From: Calliopum simillimum
Lineage: Eukaryota; Arthropoda; Insecta; Diptera; Lauxaniidae
Direction: 5' to 3'
DNA: 64,000 nucleotides
NCBI GenBank assembly: GCA_951812925.1
Contig: OX638371.1
Location: forward strand, 1,426,001 to 1,490,000
Shown: positions 12,124-22,906 of the stretch, piece by piece
Numbering within the stretch: the first letter of the stretch is position 1
Layout: the number at the start of each line of letters is the position of its first letter
Position numbers and translations under genes: made by a program
The notes under the pieces: generated by a model
Told to the model about the DNA's origin: nothing
What the model saw: only the letters and a program-made list of their open reading frames with translations
Databases searched by the model: none

Positions 12124-13870
12124 CACTAGTTTACAAATGATTAAAATTTTTTTTCCCAGCGAATGCCGTTAATCATTTTATATGGAAAATGGGCTGCTGA
12201 TTCCGAAAATCGCATTTTTTTTTTTTATTTCGTGTCGTTTTCGAGATATCGGTCATTTTCGGTTTTTGGACCAAAAAAAAAAGATAGTTCCACTTAAATA
12301 CAAATATCTCAAGAACCAATGTCTGTATTCAAACAAATAATATGTCATATTAAAGGTAATTAAATTACCTACAAATGATACTCACGTCACTTTTTGGCTG
12401 GTTTGTTAGTTTCGATGAAATAAATTGATTTCTGAAAAAAAGAGTATATTTTTCCGAAAAAATTACAAAAATGTCTAAATCAACTGCAGATTTTTACAAG
12501 AAACAAAAATTTTAAAAATCATTTTGTATTTTTATATCATAGTCTATAAATTTGTTAGGCAAATAAAATACTATTTAAGAAAATCGATGGAAAAATGCAA
12601 AAGTTGTATACAATTCATTGATATGTTACCAAAATGCGTTTTTCCCTATTTTTCCGTTTTTTTGTAATAAACTGTTCGAAAATTTGAAACTTTTTGTAAA
12701 AGAAATAAGAAAATCCAAAAAATTCTTAAAGAAGGCATTAAAAGGAAATACCCGCGCCTCGCCGTTTTTCTCTAGCACGTCAGATTTTTTTTTAATCGAT
12801 TTTTGAAGTTTTTTAATCCACTGTACATGAAAAAACAGAAATAACGCATTCTTGTGTTAAATCGATGAATTTAACTATATGATCCTTACATCTGAGGTGT
12901 ATCATGTCTTCAGCAAACTTATGCAGGATACTATGCGGAATATTTTTGTAGACAATTTTAACCCTCTCAAACCCCCACATGTAGGTCAAAATGACTTTCA
13001 TGTGGGGGGGTCAAAATGACCCACATGTAAGGGTCTTAGAGGGTTAAAATTTTCTACAAAAATATTCCTCGTAATATCCTGCATAAGTTTGCTCAAGACA
13101 TGATACACCTCAGATGTAAGGATCATATAGTTAAATTCATCGATTTAACACAAGAATGCGTTATTTCTGTTTTTTCATGTACAGTGGATTAAAAAACTTC
13201 AAAAATCGATTAAAAAAAAATCTGACGTGCTAGAGAAAAACGGCGAGGCACGGGTATTTCCTTTTAATGCCTTCTTTAAGAATTTTTTGGATTTTCTAAT
13301 TTCTTTTACAAAAAGTTTCAAATTTTCGAACAGTTTATTACAAAAAAACGCAAAAATAGGGAAAAACGCATTTTGGTAACTTATCAATGAATTGTATACA
13401 ACTTTTGCATTTTTCCATCGATTTTCTTAAGTGATATCTTATTTTCTTCACAAATATATATTCTATGATACAAAAGAAAAATATTGTAAAAAAGTTATGT
13501 CTTCTTGTATAAATTAGAAGTTGAATTTGATTTTTTCTTAATTTTTTCGAAAAAAAAAAATTTTTTTCTTAGAAATCAATTTATTTCACCGAAACTAACG
13601 AACCAACCAAAAAGTGATGTGGATATCATTTGTAGGTAATTTAATTACCTTTAATATGACATATTATTTGTTTAAATACAAACATTGGTTCTTGAGATAT
13701 TTGTATTTTAATGGAACTATCTTTTTTTTTTGGTCCAAAAACCGAAAATGACCGATATCTCGAAAACGACACGAAATAAAAAAAAAAAATCCGATTTTCG
13801 GAATCAGCAGCCCATTTTCCATATAAAATGAGTAACGGCATTCGCTGGGAATTTTGGCTGTAAACTAGTG
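12124..13870. mobile_element. Palindromic element, second of a tandem pair
   Basis: This 1.75-kb inverted repeat starts CACTAGTTTA (12124) and ends TAAACTAGTG (13861-13870), followed by TA. The centre is near 13000 and has the same CCCCCACATG hairpin as the first copy. Together with 10312-11996 it gives four near-identical arms in alternating orientation. Confidence 0.8.
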
Positions 13871-14095
13871 TAATTGATTAAACTTAGCTCACTTGTCTGA
13901 ACTTTCTTTTTAATCAACCTTATATCTTTTCTGAACACCGTAAGTTATTTCAGTGGATTCTGAAAGTATTGAAACAACACATCATTTAAAAATATAATTG
14001 ACTGAAGTTCTAATAGTGTTCTGATTTTTTTGTCTGTCAACGAAACCAACTGACAGAAAATAAACCAAGCGACTCTGTGGGAATGCTATGGTTTT

Positions 14096-14872
14096 TATAC
14101 TCTACTCCCATAGTATATTCACTTTGTCCTTCCGTTTATAACGCAGAGAAGGAGGCGTGGCAGATATAGAAAAGTATATATATTCTTGATCACGGTCACC
14201 TCCTCAGTCGATATAGCCATGTCCGTCTGTCTGACTGGCTGGGTGGATGGCTGGGTGGATGTGAAAATTCCTTTTTTTTTTGGAAAACTGAGCAAGATAA
14301 TTCAATGCCTTCGTCGTCAAAGTTAGCTCGAGAGATTGAAAATGAGCAAAATCGGTCAACAGACATGCCTACCGCCCATACAAAAAATATATTCAAAATG
14401 CAACTATAGGGGTATTTATCACGACAATGCAACCAAAATACACATAAATACTGCAAATTTGTAAGCGCCAGTTCTGAGAAAAACTGGGCAAATTTGGACA
14501 AGAGGGCGTGGCACCTCCCATATAAGCAAAAGCTTCAAAATGCTATACTGACAGAGTATTTTGAGATAATTCAACAAAATTTCACTCAAATACTAAAGAC
14601 TATAAATGCACACTCTAAGCTAAAACCAGATGAACTCGGACAAGAGGGCGTGGCACCTTCCATATAAGCAAAAGCTTCAAAACGCTATACTGAAAACGTT
14701 TTTTGAGATAATCCAACCAAATTTTGCTCAGACACTAAGAATGCAAGCTCTGAGCAAAAACTGGGTGGACTCGGACAAGAGGGCGTGAAACCTTCCATAG
14801 AAGCAAAATTTTCAAAATACTGCAGTGTAGGGTATTTGTTTTTTGTCCTGGCCAAAGGCTGCACCCTTACTG
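14096..14872. mobile_element. Interspersed repeat with three internal 140-bp units, full copy
   Basis: The left end carries the small palindrome TATACTC...AGTATA (about 14098-14117), followed by CGATATAGCCATGTCCGTCT (about 14206), wording that is typical of dispersed repeats in flies. The body contains GGACAAGAGGGCGTG starts at 14496, 14638 and 14773, giving units of 142 and 135 bases. The end is near the ACCCTTACTGGTT word (about 14862-14874). A second copy lacking the left 170 bases is at 58467-59085. It is non-coding and the superfamily is undetermined. Confidence 0.7.
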
Positions 14873-17630
14873 GTTCTTTTTTTCTGATTTGGTTAACAAG
14901 ATAGTGAAAACGGCATAAAATTTACTTCAGGCTGGCACTAAGAGGTGAGCATAGGATTCGATTCAGAAGAACAACTTGAAAATGTACATACCTATGACAT
15001 GAGAACTCGATTTTTGGTTTTTTTTAAAAATAGGTACCCATTAAAGAAAAGTAGAGATGTGCTTTAAAGGTTCAACGCTGCTTTGGCTCGCCTTAGATAA
15101 AGCGACTACATATTGAATTTTTAGCTTAAGACGGCAACTTGTTAGATCTAGTCCCACGCTATTAATATCTGTCATAGAACAACAGCTCATGTTTTATTTC
15201 ATTTGCTTTATTGTAAATCTACGTATTTGCATTTAACTTTTAATTCATCATAAAAGTGCGACACTGGGATGGGACGGGACTGTGCTTGGCTGTTGCTATT
15301 GTGATGAGAGTGTACCAGGTTTTGCTAAACCGATAATTGCATTTAAATTTGTTCCACTTGTGTAACTTTCCAAATTACACATTTGTTCTCCGCTGCCTGC
15401 TTCTCATATTTTTTTTTTTTTGTTGCCAACCAGCCAGGCAAGTCAGTCAGCCAGGTTTACATGCAAAGCATTTGACGTTGACTCTGTGCTACCTTTGCTA
15501 CTTTGCTCTGCTGTTGTTTTGTTTTTGTCAGTCACCATCACCACATCCTCCATTGTGTGCCGAATTCTCATCATTATGCATAATTATTTGTATGGAGTAC
15601 CCCTTAATTCGTTGGATGTTGTTGCTATGTGGTGCTAACGGTGGCTTAAATTTCAATCGTTTGAATATTAAGCGCGTGGTAATGGTAGTGGCGAGTAGCG
15701 CGATTGGCGTGTGACATTAAAAAAAAAAATAAAAATAAAAAAACATGAAAACTGAAAATGTTGCATTTTTCGGGTCTGTTCCGCCACTTTTGTTTGGTCA
15801 GAGTGCGCTGTTCATAGAGATCATGTTCAAAAGTGTAAAAATCAGTTTTTCGCAATGAGTTGCCTTTGTTTGTTTTAAATTATACGGGTTTCAAATTAAA
15901 AAAAATAAAAAAAAAACATTTTTGTTGTTTTTTTTTTTTGTTTACTTGTTCTGGCTTTTGCAACTTTTCACATACAATTGCTGTTGTTGTTGTTGTTTTA
16001 TTCTATTCAACCTAGTTAAGTAGCCCCAACATGTTGTTTTTTTTTTATTTCGTAGATAGTAAGGTATATGTGTTTGTATATATATGTAGCTTAGGTTGAT
16101 ATATTAATTTATGATTTTGTTGTTTTGTGTTGCTCACTTTTCACTAACTAACTAACAGACTGATGGCCCTCTCGAACTGAATATTTAATCGTTAATGAGT
16201 CATATTCACACACATCTAATATTAGTGGTTTTTGAATTTTAAACTCTATTTTTATGCTAATTTCTTGAGGTTTTGTTTTTGTATTCAAACTGATTGTGTG
16301 TTTTATTTGAAGTTTGAGCTGGGTTGTGCCAATGGCTATTAATTTCTACAGCCCTCTTTTTTATTGTTTCTATTTTTTTTTTTTTTTTTTGTTTAGGCGA
16401 ACTGTGATTTTTTATTGATGTTCCAAACTGCTGACTTTTTTATTTCATATATGGGCATGACGAAAGTAGCCAGTACAAAGTGCCCAAGTCCATATAAGAC
16501 CACCAGGAGAAAAAAATATATATAATAAAAATAATTTGTTTTAAGAAAGACTGAAAAACCCCATAAAATTATAATTTTTTGTCTGATTTTTTTTTTTGTA
16601 AATTAAAAAGTTGCTTCTTTCGACCAACACGACGCCGACTCCTTTTAATGACATGCGGCACTCTATCTGGGATCGGTTTTTAATTTTTCTCTTTTTCTTT
16701 CTTTTTTGTTCATTTCACCAAAAAGATATTAACGTTCTCTGAAAGCTACTATATGTGTATGTATGTATGTATATAAGTATATTATTATTTTGTTTTTTTG
16801 ATTTGCCCGCTGGCTTGCTTTGCTTGGCGATTAGGTCATTTCTAATTTGTCAGCTGCATATTAGCACCCCTCCAACAACAACTTGGTTGAACTACAAACG
16901 CAAAAAGCGTCACAATCACTTTGAAAAAGATTTATTTAATGAAATCAAAATGCGATAGAAAAACAAAATTTGTTGGGGAACAGTATAAATGAATACTAAA
17001 TAAGCGCAATTGTAATTAGACAAAAACAAAAAACAATACTACACGTGCCAGTTTAACCCTTTAATTACCTAAAAATGTTCTCTAATTAAATATGTTTATT
17101 TTCATTTTAATTGGAAATTTAAATTTACACAATAACATTGCACTGTGCAGTTGAGACGCTGATAGATACAAATGAAAAGTCGTCAGATAGATCTTAATAA
17201 AACTTAAAAATAAATTATTCATTATTAGCTGCAGCTACCCACTATTCGAAACAAATTAGTTAATTAAAGATTTACGAGAAGGAAAAAAGCTATGATACTT
17301 GCATCACTAGATAGATTTGTACACATGCCGTAATGAGTTTAATGCAATTATTATTAAGTGTGATCTGTCTCCATAGTAAGCTATTAAAGTTCGTACTGAA
17401 AGTACGTCAAAGATGTAAGAATACATACATATGTCAAGTCACAAACTTAATATCACGTACGCCAGTATTCTGTACAGTTTTGCGACTGCAAATTTTCTAC
17501 ATTGACGTGATTCCTTATGGATATTTTACATAACAAATCTATCGTCAACGAATTTTCAAAGAATTCTAAAAATTATAACCAAAAAGACTTTTAATAGGTT
17601 ACTGTTAAATATTACCTTATATTATAATTC
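14873..17630. other. Non-coding DNA with poly-T and triplet tracts
   Basis: No gene is recognised. Long T runs (15410-15421, 16372-16391), a GTT tract (about 15980-15998) and a TATG tract (16752-16775) are the only features. Open frames are hydrophobic low-complexity translations of T-rich DNA. Confidence 0.5.
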
Positions 17631-17631
17631 A

Positions 17632-17720
17632 CTAGCTATTTTACCCGGTATTGCGCGGGCTTTGTTAAATTTTTCACCGGAGGGTTGTTCTTAGAAAAAA
17701 CATGACACCAAATTGCAGTA
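17632..17720 (-). mobile_element. Possible Helitron-like 3' terminus
   Basis: On the minus strand the sequence runs through a hairpin (CCCG, 8-nt loop, CGGG), then about 9 nt, then CTAG followed by T. That is the layout of a Helitron 3' end (hairpin, CTRR, insertion before T). The plus-strand word ACTAGCTATTTTACCCGG recurs at 42091, also followed by a hairpin and a CCGGAG word, so it is a family boundary rather than chance. The 5' end (TC) could not be located. Confidence 0.4.
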
Positions 17721-17929
17721 ACGATATAGAATAAAAATGCATAATTTTTATCATAACGAAATAACTTTCTTATTCACATTAATTCTTTTGCAGGGGGCGT
17801 AGGTGATCCTTAATCTTTTCATTATAAAATCTTAGTTCAGTATTAAATTTTTATGCTTGCGTGAAAATTTTTTTTGAATCCGTAACGATTTCATTTTTTT
17901 TATTTTTTGTCCGTTACTGACCCGTTTGT

Positions 17930-18664
17930 GGGTGAAATTCCTCTAAAAAAGCGAATCCGTTTTGATTTCGAGTTTACGAGTTCAAAACGTACTTGTTTTT
18001 AATAATGTTAATGCTGCTTATAAAAAACAAACGTTGAAGCGCTTATTTTTAAATAAAAAAAAAGTGCATCCCAAAGCCAGTATTAGGAGGCGGACCCGGG
18101 ATCCCGGGGTATTTATTAATACACAAACATTATACAACTAGGCTATTGACCTATATCTTATCTTGACTTATCAGATGTTGAGATGTAAAATTTGTCTGTT
18201 AAACAAATTTTTGTTGTTTTTTCTGTGTTCTTTCTCTTCCCAACTTTTGATAAAAAATATTACTCAAATTTGGAATCAAAAGTGTCTCTTTACGGGTTCG
18301 AAACGGATTTACCCAGGTTCGAATCCTACCACTGGCGGATTTTTATCCATTTTTTTTTTTTTTAATTGTTAACGTTTTTTTTTTTTTTTATATATGTATA
18401 TATACATCATTAACATAATTAAAAGCGAATCGGTTTTGAATTCATTTTTTCTTACGTTTCGGATTCGAAACGGTTCCGTCACTGCGGGCTTACCCGGTTT
18501 TTTTTTTTAACATTTTTTGTTATTTGCTAAAAAGCGCTTCAAAATGTTTTTTTATGTCTTTAAACACAGCATTAACATTATTACAAGCAAATTCAAAACG
18601 GGTTCGTTTTTGATGTACGTTACGGATTCGAAACGGATCCGAATCCGTTCTTGTGCACATTGGG
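17930..18664 (+). repeat. Rearranged copy of the CCCAATGT...ACATTGGG inverted-repeat family
   Basis: The stretch at 18405-18664 matches 27330-27597 closely, including TTCGGATTCGAAACGG, CACTGCGG and the terminal TTGTGCACATTGGG. Upstream (17930-18070), further GAATCCGTTTTGA words occur, but the left terminus is not recognisable and a TATATG tract interrupts the copy near 18390. Confidence 0.6.
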
Positions 18665-20233
18665 CTATTTCGATACAAAAAAAAAAAAATTGATTTTTTA
18701 GAATTCAAATACATATATCAAAACTTAAAAAATTGGCTAAGTGCTGTTTTTCAACAATATCCAGTAAAAACTTAACTTCTAAATTTGAATGAAATTTAAT
18801 GTCAAAGTGTCAGTTAATCAGTTAAAGTTCCAGTTCATTGAAGTTTTACAGAAACTGTTTGAATTTTGATGAAAACGCTTTAGAAATGTTCAGTTTTTAT
18901 GTTCTGTTTCGTAAATTTTATACAAAACTCAAAGACAAGCTACACTCGCTGATACAGTACTTAAAATTATTAGATATGGCAAAAAATTTGCAAGCCTGGT
19001 ATATTAGCGATCCAGAACCAAACAAAAAATAACTTTTCGCCGTTTTCTTAATAATCCGACATTTACAAACGTATCCTACAAAATTTTGAGAAGTGTGAGT
19101 AAAAAATAACTTTCGTCAACCATACCAAAATAAACCAAACAAATGCTTTAAGCTCAGTGATCTCAATAGCTCGCTTAGTTTATTTCTTATATGCAGTTGG
19201 TTTGGTTACCAAACAAATCAGAATTTTCCACTTTTTCATTTAAATTTCTGTATGATTAAATATTTTGGTTTTTTTAGAAGTCACTGAAATTAATACTTTT
19301 AAGCAACTTGCGTGTTTTGTTTTATTTTTTTGTGCATATGTACATACTGCTGCAAATGCAAAATTATATGGTGTGACGGTGTGTAGAACTGCTTATCCGA
19401 TTGCTTAACCAGATCTTGTTCCCGTGCATTTTGTTTGAAGTTAATTCTTGCTGCGAGCAGTTCCGCTATAACTTTCTCGAATTATTTAGTCATTGATTTA
19501 CTCCAAAAAAATAATTGGGCATAGTTTCTAAAACAACGAAAACAAAGAACAACATCAAAAAAGTGAGAAAATTAGGCCTAGGCCTATATTATTTTTTTTT
19601 ACTTTCGTGTCTAAAATGAACGTCGATGCCAAATTTATTTCAAAATGTTTATTTTAAATTTTAACTAATTGTACGATATATTTTCTTTAAAAAGAATAAG
19701 AACAGTTGATATCTCAATATAATAAACCCATAAACTATAAATATTTACTTTTGCAGACAATGGGTCTCATTTTCTAAAATTATTGGCGTAGGTATACAAA
19801 AACAAAATAAGCGATAATATAATTTCGCTGAGTATTTTCGCTCGTTTTAAATTTTCGCTTGAATTATCAGTTTCAAGGCCAGCAATGGCAGGCAGCTAAA
19901 CGTCAGCAGCAATAGCACGACAGCGCGACAGCAACAACAGCAATTGTAAGCGATTACCGACGCCAATCTGTCTGACCAAACCGCAAGCCGCTTGCTGTAT
20001 GTACATATGTACGTGCCGTCATCACAAATCAGTTGCTGCTGCTGTTGAGCTGAGCGACAAAAGGTTGCAGTGCAATTTTTTGATGCAACGCGATACATAG
20101 ATGCATATATACATAGATACTCACTATATAGATGCATATATAGCTTACGCAACAAAAACAACGGCAACAACAAAAACATTGAAATTACATATACTTATTC
20201 CTTACATATACAAAACCATTATACCCGTAACAT
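18665..20233. other. AT-rich non-coding DNA
   Basis: No gene or repeat family is recognised. Some CAG/CAA triplet density occurs at 19900-20060, giving poly-Q/poly-C frames that are not credible genes. Confidence 0.5.
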
Positions 20234-20235
20234 TA

Positions 20236-20608
20236 GCCGTGTTTCTTTTAACGCGTATATACAATTGTGGTAATTTTCAAATTGCGATAACTTATGAACG
20301 GTGAGTCGTACGATAGAAAGTCCAAGAACTACATGCTCTACAAATAATTTTAATCTTTTGTAAAAAAAAAATAATAATTTAGAAATTATTTAGAAAAAAC
20401 TGATTTTTTGCCGATTATCGGCGCCTAACCAGAATAGAATAACTCCTAAAAGATAAATTTTTAAAAAAATAAAATGAAAAGTTTTTGTGGAGAACTTGAT
20501 TCTCCATAAAAAATTTCCTCAGAGTTTTATTGTGCGACTCACTGTTCATGAGTTATCGCAATTTAAAAATTTCCACAATTGTATATACGCGTCAAAAAAA
20601 AACACGGC
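20236..20608. mobile_element. 373-bp palindromic MITE flanked by TA
   Basis: The arms of about 75 bases are inverted copies with few differences. Both begin GCCGTGTTT and share ACGCGTATATACAATTGTGG and GCGATAACT-ATGAAC, then diverge towards an AT-rich centre. TA stands at 20234-20235 and 20609-20610. It is non-coding. Mariner-type mobilisation is an inference from the TA. Confidence 0.75.
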
Positions 20609-20917
20609 TATTATCGTCTTCTACCCGACGCCCGCCCACCCTCATGAGAAAACGAACGCTCATCATTGTAATGAAATGAAACTTAAAGTAACACAGACAG
20701 ACAGACAGATAGGAGCAGCATTTATTAATACCTGGCAACAACAATAAGAATGATAACAACAACAATAACCTTTTTATACGACTATACCCAAGGGGAAAAG
20801 AATTGCTTCAGAAACCCTTCTGAACTACATCTTTTTCACTAATAAGCGCTTCTGCTCCTTAAGGACTATTATTTCTTTTTAACATTGCATATCATAGGAT
20901 GTAAGCGCGCTTAAGCT

Positions 20918-20971
20918 TACCGCAGCCTTCCTTCAAAAGGCCTTTTGAAGCGCTTATTTGTAATGCTGCGG
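20918..20971. repeat. Imperfect hairpin with CTTACCGCAGC arms
   Basis: CTTACCGCAGC and its complement GCTGCGGTAAG lie about 40 bases apart, with AAAAGGCCTTTT between them. It sits at the left edge of a tRNA-like repeat zone. Confidence 0.5.
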
Positions 20972-21009
20972 TAAGTGTTTTTTCAATAAAATGAAAAAAA
21001 AAAAAACTG

Positions 21010-21105
21010 ACAGCTTCAGGATTTGAATCCACGACCGTCCTTGTGATAGTTAGAAACCTTTTTTTTACTTAAATTTAACAACTTGTTAGACCGCTACTAC
21101 ACCCT
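21010..21105 (-). repeat. tRNA-like (SINE-type) fragment
   Basis: On the minus strand, TAGCGGTCTAACA resembles a Pol III box A and GGATTCAAATCC resembles box B. The internal poly-A insertion between them rules out an intact tRNA. It is read as tRNA-derived repeat debris. Confidence 0.35.
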
Positions 21106-21191
21106 CACCCGATATGATGGAGAGGTATTAAATTTGTATTTATATTAAGCAAATGTTGTCCCAACAGAATTTGATATTCGAATGATCCCTA

Positions 21192-21590
21192 CAGCCTTAC
21201 ATAAGTAGAATCATTGTGTAATCAGTTTCAATTTAATTAAACAAAAGTAAATAAATAAGAGAAAGGAAAATAGAAAGTGAAAGAAAAAAATGTTGAATGA
21301 AAAATATTTTAATAAAAAAAACAAAGCAAAAAAAAAATAAATAAAAAAAAATCACCCTGGCTGGGCTCGATCCCATGTTGTTCTTACTGCAGCTTTACAT
21401 GGAATCATTGTGTAATCAGTTTCAATTCAATGAAACAAAAGTAAATAAATAAGAGAAAGGAAAATAGAAAAGTGCAATAAAAAATGTTGAATAAAAAATA
21501 TTTAATAAAAATAAAAAAAAAGTTAAGAAAAAAATCAATCAAAAAATCGAACCCGTGTTGTTCTTACTGCAGGCTTACGTAAACAAGCGC
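21192..21590 (-). repeat. Tandem pair of about 190-bp repeats with tRNA T-arm-like ends
   Basis: Two units (about 21192-21395 and 21396-21590) share AATCATTGTGTAATCAGTTT, then the GTAAATAAATAAGAGAAAGG word, an A-rich body and an end with TTGTTCTTACTGCAG. On the minus strand each has a T-arm-like word beside that end (GGGATCGAGCCC and GGGTTCGA). This suggests a tandemly duplicated tRNA-derived element. Confidence 0.5.
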
Positions 21591-21685
21591 TTTTAAAGTA
21601 CTTGGATTTCTGATCTCGCTAGAAATTTTTCCTCTTGGGTATGTACATACATATGTATGCATGTAGTTTGTCTAAAGAAGAGATA

Positions 21686-22375
21686 GGTGAGGTTAGGGTG
21701 GCGGCAATACTGCCACACATAAACCACAAGGGTCCATAGTGATACCACAAACTCTCTTATTAAAATCTATTCATAAACTCTGGTCCTTTCAGTATGATGT
21801 TTATCCAAACTGAAGGATCCTGTCAGTACAGCGAATCTTTTAATGTCACTTAGGTGAATTTTAGTGAGTTCCTTTAAGGAGTTGAAGAACGGCTGTCCAA
21901 AGCATTTTAGCCTAGTTCTTGCCAAAGCAGGGCAGAGACATAAAAGATGTTCAATTGCTTCCTCTTCTTCAGGCTCGTGACAGTTTCTGCACCAGGTGTT
22001 CGCGACTATGCCCAATCTAAATTATGTCCAATTAGACAATGACCAGTCACAATTCTGGTCAGCAAACTACACTCACACCGCGTCAAGGATAGCATATATT
22101 TTGAATATTCTGCTTTGTGCAAACGAGGCCAAAAGTGCTTTGTTATAGCGCTAGTAGGGGATTGTTCCCAGCGTCTGTTTGCCACTGTTAACAATTGCGA
22201 GTTCTTCAAAGAGAAGAAATGTTGAAGCGGGGCTGGAATTTTAATGAGATGAGCTTCTAGAAGAGCTCCATTTTTTGCTACTAGATCTGCCTTTTCATTT
22301 CCTAAAACTTTGCGATGCGATGGCACCCACTTAAGAGATACCTGATTTTTTTCGCTGAGGTAAGTTAAAGGGATA
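21686..22375 (-). pseudogene. 5'-truncated LOA/I-type non-LTR retrotransposon, RNase H and C-terminal region
   Basis: On the minus strand the coding remnant begins with WVPSH and GNEKADLVAKNGA (about 22290-22350). This is the end of an RNase H domain, with the last catalytic Asp in the GNEKAD motif. It continues through LTRIVTGHCLIGHNLD and, after a frameshift near 22010, a CRNCHEPEEEEAIEHLLCLC motif (about 21940-21990) typical of the C-terminus of LOA/I-group elements. The 3' untranslated part has TATCACTATGGACCCTTGTG and ends near CACCCTAACCTCACC (21686), in the style of LOA 3' ends. Nothing upstream of RNase H remains, as expected of 5' truncation during reverse transcription. The clade is likely but not certain. 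Confidence 0.75.
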
Positions 22376-22906
22376 CAAAATGTGATTAAGTCCAATCTTT
22401 GCACGAATACGAACGTTGTTACATATAAATAATTGAGAAAATGAAAAGTAAAGTAAAATAGCAATAACAGCAACAACAACGACAGCCTTAATAGCAACAA
22501 TAAGAATAACTACAGAGACAAGAGCAAATATTGTTACAAATAAAAGTAAACAATATAACAATTTAGTTGAGAAAAAAAAAAGAATAATCACTTTAAAATG
22601 TGTAGTGCGCACAATACGAAATTTCGCACATTTGACAGGACATCTGTGAATTATCGAAAAGAAACATTTCCATTTTGTGTAAATTTTTCTTCTGAAGGTG
22701 AAACAAAATTCATATCATAATGCCATTTTCCAAAAAAATTAATAAAATTAAGATCTAATTTCACGAAAAGTTTAATTGAAGATGCAAAACTGATGTCATT
22801 AAGTTGATAAAACTCCATCGGTTAAATGACAACCAATGCAACAACACAATATATGCACATTTTTACACCAAAGCAGAACCTAAGAAGAATCTCTGGAAAT
22901 TAGTCG
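22376..22906. other. AT-rich non-coding DNA
   Basis: There is a CAA/TAA-rich tract at 22460-22515. Nothing else is recognised. Confidence 0.5.

Noticed and set aside
10775..13387. Frames of 62-132 codons rich in Lys, Phe and Asn, repeated four times
   Set aside because: They are identical because they lie in the arms of the tandem palindromes. They show no domain, and the frame follows the repeat boundaries, not a gene.
18296..18330. Perfect Pol III box B word GGTTCGAATCC, possible tRNA
   Set aside because: No box A at the right distance and no acceptor stem. The words TTCGAA and GAATCC are common in the surrounding inverted-repeat family.
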